In this document: piece after piece, positions 15,732-24,787 of the stretch | Numbering within the stretch: the first letter of the stretch is position 1 | Layout: each line of letters starts with the position of its first letter | Assembly: GCA_020025775.1 (NCBI GenBank) | Contig: JAHHRN010000001.1 | Span: 186,001-250,000, forward strand | DNA length: 64,000 bases | From: Acutalibacter sp. | GTDB lineage: Bacteria > Bacillota > Clostridia > Oscillospirales > Acutalibacteraceae | Reading direction: 5' to 3' | Notes under the pieces: generated by a model | The model's input: only the letters and a program-made list of their open reading frames with translations | The model's database searches: none | What the model was told of the DNA's origin: nothing | Made by a program: the position numbers and the translations under genes

Positions 15732-18700
15732 TCACACACCCGGCGTCGGCTCGGGAGCCGGCGTCGAGTCATTTTTATATTCAACCGTGTAGGTTAAGGT
15801 TGTTTGGTAATCGCCGATGCTCTTTTTCCACTCTTCTGTGGGAATGGTCAAGGTGCAGGCGGTTTGCGGTTTCACGTTGTTTAACACACCCTTAAATTCT
15901 GTGGGTGTTGTGAAACCGGCGGGAGTGTAGGCAAGGAACTGCTTGGTATCTGTTCCGTTAAGAAGGAACTGATAAGGTGTAGCAGAAGCGGCTGCCTTGG
16001 CATCTTCTACCGTAACCTTTAAGGATGCGGTGTCTGCCATTCGGCTGGTGACCTGATAGCTGACATCCACCGGTGCGGTTGTTCCCCAGTTAACCTGAGT
16101 TTCTGCCGGGAAGCTTACGCTGTAGGTGTCGCCCTTACCGTAAGCTACGGTGTAGGTCTTGGGTGTAATAGAAGAAGCATAGTTCTGGTTCTTGGCATTG
16201 ACGAACGGAGCAAAGTCTGCGCCGTTCTTTGCCTGAACATCTAAAGTAAAGGTATCGTCGCCGTAGAATGCGTTAACCGGAATATCCGCCGCATTCATCT
16301 TGGAAAGGATTTGCACCTCTAAAACGTAGCTGTTGCCGTCTGCATCCTTACCGTAGAGGTTCGGTTCGATTTGGCAAATGCCGATCGGTGCGCCGGCAAC
16401 CGCCGCCTGAATCTGTTTGGCGGTAAGAGCGGTTACGGCATCCTTTACGGGCTCGGTGGAGAGAACTGCGCCCTGTGCATCACGTTTCACCTTGTTAATC
16501 TGCAAGGTTAATTCGTAAGGTACGCCGCCCTCCATGTTTGCTGCCACCTTCATTACACCGGCGGTCGGCTTAAAGGTCAGCCAGTTCTGGTTAACGCCGT
16601 CCATCTGGGAAAGGTCAACCGCGTAAGTGACCTGGAAGCTGTTCGCTACGGTCTTGTCGGTGTAGCTGTTTTTCTCGGTCATAAAGAGGTCTGTGCCTGC
16701 CGGTCTGGTGGTATCCGTTTCCGGTGCGGTGGTGGTCTTTACAATCGGGAACTTTCTAAGGATGTGCTCAATCGGTGTGTAAAGCTCACCGGTGCGCTTG
16801 AAATTGCTCTGAAGATTGGTATAGTCATCAATCGCATACAGAATATTTTCCCAAAGACCTCTGGGATTCATACTGCTTTGAACGAGCTGGTCAGCCGCAA
16901 TGACTTTGTTCAGCTCATCATTGAGCTTGGTATATTTCTGCTGAAGCTGTAAGAGGCCTGCCGCAGTCGGAGCCTGGGCGCCGAACTGATATTCCTTCGA
17001 GTTGAGGAGGAACAGATTTACGCTGGAAGCAAAGTTGTTTAGAATCGGTACAACTGCACCGGACTGCGCTGCAACCTTTGCGTAATAGGGCTGTGCGACA
17101 TAAACCTTATTATAGAGATTTTCAATCTCGCCGCGACGTGCGATTTCGGTGAAGTCCTCACGAATATCGCCTGCCGGAACATCCTCCGGTACGGTTGCGC
17201 CTTCCGGAATGTAACCGTAAGGAATATACATGGAGAAGATGCCGCCATGCTGTTGTTCAGCCGGAACGGGCGGTACAGCATTCTGGTTGCCCTTGTAGAT
17301 TTCCTCTACAGCGGCTCTGGTCTTTTCGAGTTCACGGCAACGAACTGCCGCATTATAAACGCTCCAAGCATCAGTAAAGGCTTTGGAATCTTTCAAAGCG
17401 TTCAATTCCTGGTCGGACATATTCCAAATTTCCTGCTCGGTTTTACCCTTTAAGCCTTCTTTTTGGAATTTCATCTGCTCTGCCCAAGGAAGTCTCGAGA
17501 AGCCGTATTCAAAGAGAAGAAGCACTCTGTCTACGTGGTCCTTATCCTTAAAGCCGAGGCCTGCATAGTTTACTGTGCCCATAGCGGTGAGGTTATTCGG
17601 GTCAGTAATAAAGCCGGGGAAACGAACGTTGTTGTCGGTCTTTGCGGTTAAGTCTGCCTTCTTTGCCTCTGTCGGGAAGATTTTTGCATCCTTTACATAA
17701 GCTTCAAAGCTTTCTAAGGTTAAGGGTGCACGCTTATATTCCATTTTCTCTTGATCCAAAACCTCGGCTGTGAGGGTCTGGTCTGTGATAATCGTGCTGT
17801 GGAAGGGGTCTACAGCGTTCGGTCTGACGGATTCGCCCGGAATAATAACGGGTAAGGAATTCGGCTGACCGTCCCACTCTAAGTTCGCCCATTTTGCAGC
17901 ACGCTTTAAGGCGATAGCCGCATTCTTAACAGAAGATAAGGTTCTCTGATAATCGGTTAAATTATCATAGAGCTTAATGGCGTTCTTTACATTCTGTACT
18001 TCGGTTGTCTGATCTTCTCTGAAGGCATCGAGTTCGTCTACGGCATATTCAAATTCGAGTGCCGGATTTGCTTTCGCACCGTAAATTTCTTCGTAGCTCT
18101 TATCCTTCGGTTTCTGCTGACCGTTGGGGTTGTAAATCTTCTCGGAATAGGTAAAGCCGATATTGTCGATAACGTAGGATTTACCCTGAAGGTTTGCATT
18201 ATTGTCTCTCGCGCCGATACCGATTTGAATGGCGAAGATATTGTTGAGCCATTCTGCGGTTTCATCTAACTTAGTAGCACCAACACCGCCGCCCTTGATA
18301 TGGTAAAGCGGAATACGAACATAGCCCTTGTAGCCGTTCAAATCCAGCTTATCGTTGGCATTGCTTTCGGAATTGAAGTGATACTGTGTTGCTGCACAGT
18401 GGGTCAATTCCCAGTTACCGGTTTCGGGGTCGAGAAGGAAGAACTTTCTGTTGTTGTCCGTACCGAGAATACTGAGGTTCGGACGAAGCTTTACGATTGT
18501 GCCGTCGTTGTTGGTCGAGAAGATGTTAACGGCCATGTTGAACTCTTTGTCAAGCTCAGTAAAGTCTACATAGAAAATCAAGGAAAGCGGCGGCTCAGTA
18601 GCCTCGTCACCGCTATAGCCCTTTGCCAGCTTGCCGAGTTGATAGCCGTTGTTACCGCATCCGCCGCTCTGCTTCAGAGCATTTAAGTCAGCGTTATCTT

Positions 18701-21365
18701 TGCCGTCACGGGAAACGGTAATTGTGGACATTACATCGTTTGTCGCATTGATATACACTCTCGGCGCCTTACTGCCCATGAAGCCGTCGGGTCTCATGAT
18801 TGCGGTGGCGGAGTGAATATCCGTGAAATCGTAAATCGGGTTGCCTAACAAATAGTTATCTTTATCGTCGATGTAGTTTGTCGGGCCTGCCAAGGTGTTA
18901 ACACCTTTGGTATGACGAACGTCGGTTGCACCAGCGTTGTAGGCATTGTGGTCATCCTCTACACGAGGCACAATTTGATTCATGCCGATGGAGCACTGCT
19001 CGAAGTCGCAGAACGGCAGGAAGGGTTTTTCTGCCAAATGCTGACCGACGACGAAATCGTTCTGAGATGCGCCGAGGCTCTTACCGAGGATAGCGAAGTA
19101 ATCGAAGCAAGCCTTGATTTCTTCCGTGCCCAGTGCTTCTAACTGTGTGCGGTTCAAGGAAATATAAGCCTGATAGAGTTTGATAATTTCCGCTTTCTGT
19201 TTTGCATCCGGGTTAACCATCCAGTCGCAGGGCGGAAGGTTTTCCAAAATCTCAATCATGCCCGGTACTAAATCGGTCATGTCAGCGTTTGCCGGAATCT
19301 CAAGCTCGCCTTTGTTTTCAATAATTGTTCCCTGCTCTATGCAAAGGGCGCGTGCCTGTCTGTATCTCTTCCAAGCATTCAGTCTGTCGAGCTCTGTGGC
19401 TATAGCAGTCATGCCGCGATTTTCGGAAATATCGGTATCTATGAAAATGCTGTCGGGATTCTTGGGGTCTTCGCCAAAGGAAGCGGAGAAGCCGTGAAGC
19501 ATATCATCGATATATTCAACTTCTTTATAATCTGTCCATGAGGGAACTACAATTAAATTGTCAATTGCGTCTAAAACAATGTTGGCGCGGTCTTTTTTCT
19601 GATTATAGAAAGTGTCTACGGGTTCACCGTCGCTGACCTTGCCACCCAAGTTGTTCGCCGGATATTTACCGGTGGATTTATAGGCCATGATGTTGTCGAG
19701 GAAGAAGATGTGGTCTTTGCTGTTCGTTGTGGAATCGAAAGAAAAACCAACGGAATAAACATCTTCAATCGCCTTAAACTCGCCCTTCTTGCCAAAGGTT
19801 TCTGGCTGACCGTTTGCACCGGTATTGGTTTCAAGATAAACACCTGTGTTCTCGTCGAACTGCTTTGTAGCGGTATTGTATTTTAAGCGTCTGTCTTTAT
19901 TGGTCTGATTATTATAATCGCGTTGTGAAATCATCAAGGCAGGTGCCATATGTTTTTCATTCCAGCCGAAGCCACCTTTGCGGAATACAAGCTCATGCAT
20001 CAGAGAAGCTTCTGCAATAGAGGTACCTGCGGGGTCTACCACGGTTTGCGGAATGGTGATTTGTGCCTTACCGCTATCATTTTTCCAAGCGAAAAGATTA
20101 TCGGTTCTTGCGGTTGCGGTTGTGTCGGTTTCGGAGCAGATGAATTCTACCGGTACACGAACATAACCTTTCATATGGTCTAAGTTCAGCTGCTCGCCGG
20201 CTGCGATGTTGACTTCTTTCCAGCCGCCGTCCTTCTGCTGAATGCGGATACGCTTACCGCCTTCGGCTACCGGCTTAGCAAGCTCAGCCTTTACAGCGGG
20301 ATCTGCATGCTGTGCAAAGCCCTTTGTAGAATAAATCACGTTGCTGAAGTGGTTGTAGTAATCTTCTTCAATGGTACCGTCTGCCCAGCATCTATAACCC
20401 TTGAGGTTGGAACGCATACGAAGGGATACATTGTTCAGGCAAACCTCCGAGCAGTCGAACCAGAACCAAATTTCCTCTGCACCGTAGAAATCCCAAGCTT
20501 CTCTGGACCAAGAAGTATCAAAGACATGCTCTACGTTGTTTGAGCCGTTCAATTCATTATATAAACGGAAGCCGATGCCCTTACTGGGTCTTTGGGTTTG
20601 GCTGTTTAACGCACCGGCGTTGGGCTTCGGGTTATCCTTTACAAATTCCAAATGCTTGCCGTCACCCTCGAAGCGTGTGACCATTGTAGCAGTATCCAAA
20701 GCACCGCCTTCGAACTGCACGATTTCGCGCATAGCGTCGGGGTTGGTTTCATCAATGGTTTTGTAGCGTCCTTCGTCATATTCGAAAATCGGAACATCTG
20801 TAACAATGGTATCAATCGGTTCGGAGAACCATTTGCCGTCATCCACTGCAGTGATGCGGATATTCAGACGAACATCGGTATCACGTGTAACCGCGTTTCC
20901 ACCGAGCTGAACTTCGCCCGCATTAAACACCATAGTCAGCAAAGGTGAGCCGGCTCGCATGGTTTGTATAACCTCGCTTGCCGATACCATTTTGGTGAGA
21001 AGCGGTGTTTCCGGAAGTGCTTCCGGTGCGCCGGTCAAGTCGGGATTCTTTTTACCGAGAGCGAAAATTTCAAACATATAACCCTCTATGTTCTTCTTTT
21101 TCTCTTGCTCTCTAAAGCTTGTTTCACCACCGACAGCTGACGGGAATCGAACTACGATTGCGCCGTCGTTTTGGAACCAAGCCGCTGCGCCTTCATCCTT
21201 TGCCGCATCACTGAAATACGGTTCGGGGCTCCAGTGGCCGTCCGTCGGAGACGGTTCCGCTGCCATGGGTCTTGTCATCAGCGGCACAGACGTGGCTAAA
21301 AGCACACCGCTCATCACAAGTGCTGTTATGCGTTTTTGAAGTTGTGTATCCTTTTTCTTTTGCAT
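15732..21365 (-). CDS. Very large secreted multidomain surface protein
   Basis: A 1,877-residue exported protein. Layout by eye: signal peptide 1-35; an Fn3-like beta domain at about 45-200 (VRLNIRITAVDDGKWFSEP); two related jelly-roll modules at about 213-562 and 784-1073, each with an opening FEGG/FEQC segment, a GYVR(V/I)P strand, and a closing FFLDNI / YVIDNIGF strand, as in carbohydrate-binding CBM11/CIA30-like folds; helical stretches between and after, including a typical clostridial LYDNLTDYQ repeat near 1110 and a long helical region to about 1600; then beta domains and, at about 1740-1868, the same domain as the five small downstream proteins (TYSVSFPAETQVNWG ... GDYQTTLTYTVEY). No anchor is present; it ends in a PAPEPTPG tail. 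AGAGGAG precedes the ATG. No enzyme motif seen. I infer a glycan-binding large subunit of a surface assembly. Confidence 0.75.
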   Translation of the reverse strand: MQKKKDTQLQKRITALVMSGVLLATSVPLMTRPMAAEPSPTDGHWSPEPYFSDAAKDEGAAAWFQNDGAIVVRFPSAVGGETSFREQEKKKNIEGYMFEIFALGKKNPDLTGAPEALPETPLLTKMVSASEVIQTMRAGSPLLTMVFNAGEVQLGGNAVTRDTDVRLNIRITAVDDGKWFSEPIDTIVTDVPIFEYDEGRYKTIDETNPDAMREIVQFEGGALDTATMVTRFEGDGKHLEFVKDNPKPNAGALNSQTQRPSKGIGFRLYNELNGSNNVEHVFDTSWSREAWDFYGAEEIWFWFDCSEVCLNNVSLRMRSNLKGYRCWADGTIEEDYYNHFSNVIYSTKGFAQHADPAVKAELAKPVAEGGKRIRIQQKDGGWKEVNIAAGEQLNLDHMKGYVRVPVEFICSETDTTATARTDNLFAWKNDSGKAQITIPQTVVDPAGTSIAEASLMHELVFRKGGFGWNEKHMAPALMISQRDYNNQTNKDRRLKYNTATKQFDENTGVYLETNTGANGQPETFGKKGEFKAIEDVYSVGFSFDSTTNSKDHIFFLDNIMAYKSTGKYPANNLGGKVSDGEPVDTFYNQKKDRANIVLDAIDNLIVVPSWTDYKEVEYIDDMLHGFSASFGEDPKNPDSIFIDTDISENRGMTAIATELDRLNAWKRYRQARALCIEQGTIIENKGELEIPANADMTDLVPGMIEILENLPPCDWMVNPDAKQKAEIIKLYQAYISLNRTQLEALGTEEIKACFDYFAILGKSLGASQNDFVVGQHLAEKPFLPFCDFEQCSIGMNQIVPRVEDDHNAYNAGATDVRHTKGVNTLAGPTNYIDDKDNYLLGNPIYDFTDIHSATAIMRPDGFMGSKAPRVYINATNDVMSTITVSRDGKDNADLNALKQSGGCGNNGYQLGKLAKGYSGDEATEPPLSLIFYVDFTELDKEFNMAVNIFSTNNDGTIVKLRPNLSILGTDNNRKFFLLDPETGNWELTHCAATQYHFNSESNANDKLDLNGYKGYVRIPLYHIKGGGVGATKLDETAEWLNNIFAIQIGIGARDNNANLQGKSYVIDNIGFTYSEKIYNPNGQQKPKDKSYEEIYGAKANPALEFEYAVDELDAFREDQTTEVQNVKNAIKLYDNLTDYQRTLSSVKNAAIALKRAAKWANLEWDGQPNSLPVIIPGESVRPNAVDPFHSTIITDQTLTAEVLDQEKMEYKRAPLTLESFEAYVKDAKIFPTEAKKADLTAKTDNNVRFPGFITDPNNLTAMGTVNYAGLGFKDKDHVDRVLLLFEYGFSRLPWAEQMKFQKEGLKGKTEQEIWNMSDQELNALKDSKAFTDAWSVYNAAVRCRELEKTRAAVEEIYKGNQNAVPPVPAEQQHGGIFSMYIPYGYIPEGATVPEDVPAGDIREDFTEIARRGEIENLYNKVYVAQPYYAKVAAQSGAVVPILNNFASSVNLFLLNSKEYQFGAQAPTAAGLLQLQQKYTKLNDELNKVIAADQLVQSSMNPRGLWENILYAIDDYTNLQSNFKRTGELYTPIEHILRKFPIVKTTTAPETDTTRPAGTDLFMTEKNSYTDKTVANSFQVTYAVDLSQMDGVNQNWLTFKPTAGVMKVAANMEGGVPYELTLQINKVKRDAQGAVLSTEPVKDAVTALTAKQIQAAVAGAPIGICQIEPNLYGKDADGNSYVLEVQILSKMNAADIPVNAFYGDDTFTLDVQAKNGADFAPFVNAKNQNYASSITPKTYTVAYGKGDTYSVSFPAETQVNWGTTAPVDVSYQVTSRMADTASLKVTVEDAKAAASATPYQFLLNGTDTKQFLAYTPAGFTTPTEFKGVLNNVKPQTACTLTIPTEEWKKSIGDYQTTLTYTVEYKNDSTPAPEPTPGV

Positions 21366-21416
21366 AACGACTCCTCTTTTCTTTCGTTTTTCTATTTAAA
21401 AAAGTAAAAATCTGAT

Positions 21417-22406
21417 TTATTCCGCAACAATGGTGGAATGCATATTCATATCGTTCAGCGGGCGTCTTTCCTGATCAAAGGAATAGGTATTATAATGTAT
21501 AATAACATTGTAAGCACCCTTGGGAAGCGGGCGGTTCAGTTTGAAATTGGAAACCGCATAGCCGGGCGGAATCATATCGGAGGTGTAAATCACCTCGTAG
21601 CTGACGGTGCCCTTTTTGCCGCAGTGCGGACATTTCTCAGAGAAGCTGTCGCACTTTTCTTTGCAGGATGTGCAAACGAAGCTGTCCTTGAGCATAAGGT
21701 CAATCACAAAGAAGCAGGGATTTTCTTTCGGGTTAGCAAACGGGAAATTCTGTTCGAGCTGATTCGCCTTCATATGAATCACCGGCACGCCGTTGACCTT
21801 AATACCTCGGTTCGTGGTTTCAATCTTGTCGGGAATTTCGAGCTTACCCTCGCCTTCCTCTGCGCCGGCATCAATAATAATCGGCGGCAGTGTGGGCGAC
21901 TCCTCCGGCTTCGTCGGCAGGAACTTATGTAACAGGAAGCCTAAAAGCCCGCACAAAAGAGCCACAAGAAGCAGAATCAATAGTAAAAGCAACCACGTGC
22001 TTTTTACAACGGCTAAGAACTCGTTTTCGCCGACCTTCGCGAAGCCCGCGATTTTGGTCATCGCTTTTTTTGAGGTTCTATAAACCGGCTCTTCACAGCC
22101 GTTTACAAAAAGCGTTCCGATTTGCTCATCGCCTTTGCCGATTTGACCGACTACGATGTAGCCGCCTGCAGGGAACGCCTGCTTCATATCCGCTTTTTTA
22201 ATGTAGGGAAACTCGGCTTTTGTTTTTGCGTTTTTGTATTTCCCCTCTTTCGGTTCAGCCCCGTCGAAGAGAGAAAAAGTTTTGAGATCTTCCAAAGTCT
22301 TTGCCTCCACCATTTTCAGTGTTTTCTTTGCAGAATTTTTCAACAAATCATAGAGAAATGTTGACCACATTTTTCTAAAAAGAGGTACAATTTTCCATGA
22401 TTTCAT
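21417..22406 (-). CDS. Membrane protein with extracytoplasmic zinc ribbon
   Basis: A 329-residue protein of no recognised family. Residues 1-137 are probably cytosolic and contain the compact motif GGYIVVGQIGKGDEQIGTLFVNG. One membrane helix follows at about 138-163 (rich in Leu), then a linker and a C-terminal beta domain whose end (SDMIPPGYAV, LPKGAYNVIIHYNTY) resembles a widespread clostridial exported domain. Inserted in that domain is a five-cysteine zinc-ribbon-like loop (CTSCKEKCDSFSEKCPHCG). It precedes the 1,877-residue protein gene by 51 bp and should be co-transcribed, which suggests an assembly, anchoring or sensing role. The annotated ATG lies only 11 nt after a good -10, so translation may begin at a later Met. 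Confidence 0.7.
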   Translation of the reverse strand: MKSWKIVPLFRKMWSTFLYDLLKNSAKKTLKMVEAKTLEDLKTFSLFDGAEPKEGKYKNAKTKAEFPYIKKADMKQAFPAGGYIVVGQIGKGDEQIGTLFVNGCEEPVYRTSKKAMTKIAGFAKVGENEFLAVVKSTWLLLLLILLLVALLCGLLGFLLHKFLPTKPEESPTLPPIIIDAGAEEGEGKLEIPDKIETTNRGIKVNGVPVIHMKANQLEQNFPFANPKENPCFFVIDLMLKDSFVCTSCKEKCDSFSEKCPHCGKKGTVSYEVIYTSDMIPPGYAVSNFKLNRPLPKGAYNVIIHYNTYSFDQERRPLNDMNMHSTIVAE

Positions 22407-22417
22407 AGTTTGCCTAT

Positions 22418-22446
22418 ATGATATATCATTTTACCTTTCCTGTCAA
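22418..22446 (-). promoter_or_regulatory. Sigma-A-type promoter of the surface-protein operon
   Basis: On the minus strand TTGACA and TATCAT are separated by exactly 17 nt. This is the only consensus-like promoter I find upstream of the 12-22 kb locus. The -10 ends 11 nt before the first ATG, so the mRNA would be nearly leaderless, or translation starts internally. Confidence 0.6.
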
Positions 22447-22698
22447 TATATTTCTCGGGAGTTTTTTCGCGAATTGTTAAATTTTTGGCAGGTCATATCC
22501 CTTGATTTCATGGGCTTTTTGAGGAATTCTACTAAATCTGGTATATCGCCGACAGCATACACCGCTAGTCCCAGTTTTCCTGTTTTTTTCTTTTATTTTT
22601 TCTACTTTTTAACACTATTTTTGCCCTGTGTTTAATAATAGATTTTCACTCCTTATTTACATAGAAAATTTTTAAAAAAATATTCAAAAAAAAATAAA
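22447..22698. other. AT-rich intergenic region, no gene seen
   Basis: About 250 bp between the surface-operon promoter and the galU terminator. It is AT-rich with poly-T and poly-A runs, and no ORF, hairpin or repeat shared with the origin region was recognised. It could hold regulatory sites for the surface operon. Confidence 0.5.
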
Positions 22699-22735
22699 AA
22701 GAACCGCTTCGCATTTTCGGTGCAAAGCGGTTCTT
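22699..22735 (-). terminator. Rho-independent terminator of galU
   Basis: An 11-bp stem AAGAACCGCTT/AAGCGGTTCTT, followed on the minus strand by TTTTATTTTTTTTT. It lies 21 bp beyond the galU stop codon. Confidence 0.9.
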
Positions 22736-22755
22736 TTTTGTTACAAAATTTAAAA

Positions 22756-23640
22756 TTACAGCTGAGAAGCCAAATCTTTAATATAAGCCTTGAAATCTTC
22801 ACCGATTTCAGGATGACGAAGTGCAACTTCGCAGTTGGCTTTCATAATGCCGAGCTTGTTGCCCATATCATAACGCGTGCCGACAAAATCTACAGCATTG
22901 AGCTTATCTGCAGCCGCAAGCTCGAGCATAGCGTCGGTGAAGTAAACTTCGCCGCCCTTGGGGTCAACGGGGGTTCTGTCGATGATGTCGAAGATTTCGG
23001 GCGGCATAACAACTCTGCCCAAAATGGAATAGCAGGACATAATCTGGTCGGGTGTAGGCTTTTCGATGATGTTGTGTACCTGCATGATGCGGTCCTCTAA
23101 GGGCGTTACATCCAAGGAGCAGTACTTCGGAACATCTTTTCTCGGTACTTCGTTTACGCCTACAACGCCGCAGCCGTATTTTTCATAAGCATCCATGAGC
23201 TGACCGATTGCGGGAGCTTCATTTTCGCCGGCTACGATAACGTCATCGCCGTACATAATGGCGAACGGCTCATTGCCGACAAAGCTTCTTGCGCAGGAAA
23301 TCGCATGTGCAAGACCCTTGGTTTCTTTCTGACGAACGTAGTACATATTTGCAAGAGCGGAGCATTTTTCAACCTGCTCTAAGATGTCTGCCTTAGAGGG
23401 ATTGCCCTGTAACTTGGTTTCAAGCTCGAAAGCGTGGTCGAAGTGGTCTTCGATAACGCCCTTACCACGGTTGGTAATAACTAAAATATCTGTAATACCT
23501 GCGGCAACAGCTTCTTCTACGATATACTGAATCGCCGGCTTATCTACGATATTGAGCATTTCCTTCGGTACTGCCTTGGATGCCGGAAGAACTCTAGTGC
23601 CAAGACCCGCTGCCGGGATAATTGCCTTTGTGATTTTCAT
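22756..23640 (-). CDS. galU: UTP-glucose-1-phosphate uridylyltransferase
   Basis: A 294-residue nucleotidyltransferase making UDP-glucose for polysaccharide and glycolipid synthesis. It begins KAIIPAAGLGTRVLPASKAVPKEML, the nucleotide-binding signature with the catalytic arginine and lysine region, and has MYGDDVI (metal-binding Asp) and VGVNEVP, then KPTPDQ and GEVYFTDAM. Full length for the family. GAGGAG precedes the ATG by 9 nt. It is flanked by a terminator and is probably monocistronic. It is also called gtaB/hasC in Firmicutes. Confidence 0.96.
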   Translation of the reverse strand: MKITKAIIPAAGLGTRVLPASKAVPKEMLNIVDKPAIQYIVEEAVAAGITDILVITNRGKGVIEDHFDHAFELETKLQGNPSKADILEQVEKCSALANMYYVRQKETKGLAHAISCARSFVGNEPFAIMYGDDVIVAGENEAPAIGQLMDAYEKYGCGVVGVNEVPRKDVPKYCSLDVTPLEDRIMQVHNIIEKPTPDQIMSCYSILGRVVMPPEIFDIIDRTPVDPKGGEVYFTDAMLELAAADKLNAVDFVGTRYDMGNKLGIMKANCEVALRHPEIGEDFKAYIKDLASQL

Positions 23641-23743
23641 AAATATTTGCTCCTCTCAGGTTGATTTTTTTCTTGTCCGCCCCTGCGGCGGATAGGGTCA
23701 AAAATGAATTACTATACTATTATAAAGAAACGGTGCAAAAAAG

Positions 23744-24739
23744 CTATCGTATGAGTAGCATGGCCAAAATCTGCGTTCCCGCCTGCAAAATCAGGAAAGC
23801 CGCAAGGCCCATGAGCATGGATGTACCGCCGTTTTTAAAGAGCAGCAAGCGGTATTGCTGCTCGGTGGCACACTCTTTTTTGAGCTTTGCCACCTGCTTT
23901 TCACTGTGCATCTTATAGGCATAATTGCCGAAAAGACCGCAAAGCAAATAGGTTAAAAAGTCGAGTGCCACACGAATTTGCACCTCGGGCATCTTAGCCA
24001 GCTCCATCGTCGCATCTATAGCGCGTTCCTGTGCTTCTACAGAAGTCACACTGTTTTGCGCCTGCATCAGAATTTCCGAAGTGGCATTCACCTGCTCCAC
24101 GAGACGCGGGGTAGTTGTAAAACCGAACACTGCCAGTAAAAAGGCAATCAGCACAGCACCGATTACATACATACGGCGGAAGAAAAACCAAATCGGGCCG
24201 AAGAGTAAGGCGCCCCAGTTAAAGGAAACCTTTTTCTTCGTTTTTTCCATAACGAAAAACTTCGGAATATATTTATTGGCGTTGATTCTAACATATTCTG
24301 CCGTGTCGCCTACGGTGTTTTCGCCGAGCTTTTCATCGGGGGAAATCACCAAATTGCCGGCTCTAAAGGGTTGTTTCGAGCCGTCGGGCAGCTGAATCTG
24401 CGGGGCGGGTCTGCCGTCGGGATTGTTGTAAAGTCTTGCGCCGCACTTTTGACAGTTCGGCTCCTCTGCGGGATTTTCTGCGCCGCAGTTCGGGCAAAAC
24501 GCAATTCTGTGCCCGTGGGAATTTTCTGTTTCTGCTTTTTGAGGCTGTACCGGCGCAGCAGTCACCTGCTGGGGTGTCCAAACAAAACCTTCACCGTGCT
24601 TTTCTGCATAGGCGCAGTTTTTGTGCTCAAAATAGCATTTTCTGTGATGTGGTGTTCCGCAGGTCGGGCAAACGACAATGTCGTCGTCCTCGCAGAACGC
24701 CTCGTGACATACGGGGCAAAGTTCCCCTGTGTATTGCAT
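23744..24739 (-). CDS. RING-like/zinc-ribbon membrane protein (DUF2628-type)
   Basis: A 331-residue protein with three recognisable parts. Residues 8-45 form a RING-like treble-clef pattern (CPVCHEAFCEDD, CPTCGTPHHRKC, then Cys/His). Residues about 78-98 are a zinc ribbon (CPNCGAENPAEEPNCQKCG). From about 168 comes the DUF2628-type membrane region (VSFNWGALLFGPIWFFFRRMY) with three or four hydrophobic segments. Proteins of this build are common in Clostridia, usually of unknown role; the N-terminus suggests a cytosolic protein-binding module joined to a membrane domain. It is encoded 49 bp downstream of purB and upstream of galU. Confidence 0.8.
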   Translation of the reverse strand: MQYTGELCPVCHEAFCEDDDIVVCPTCGTPHHRKCYFEHKNCAYAEKHGEGFVWTPQQVTAAPVQPQKAETENSHGHRIAFCPNCGAENPAEEPNCQKCGARLYNNPDGRPAPQIQLPDGSKQPFRAGNLVISPDEKLGENTVGDTAEYVRINANKYIPKFFVMEKTKKKVSFNWGALLFGPIWFFFRRMYVIGAVLIAFLLAVFGFTTTPRLVEQVNATSEILMQAQNSVTSVEAQERAIDATMELAKMPEVQIRVALDFLTYLLCGLFGNYAYKMHSEKQVAKLKKECATEQQYRLLLFKNGGTSMLMGLAAFLILQAGTQILAMLLIR

Positions 24740-24787
24740 TGGATCAAACTCCTTTTATTCCTTTGTTTGTTCCAGCTTCATTTCTCC

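Noticed and set aside
13044..16133. WxL-domain proteins
   Set aside because: The small/large/membrane gene layout is similar, but the W-x-L motifs and YxxxLxWxL ending are absent; the conserved ending is LTFTV.
23675..23700. TCCGCC/GGCGGA inverted repeat upstream of galU as a member of the REP-like family
   Set aside because: Only the arms are loosely similar; the central bases and CCTACG flank are missing.
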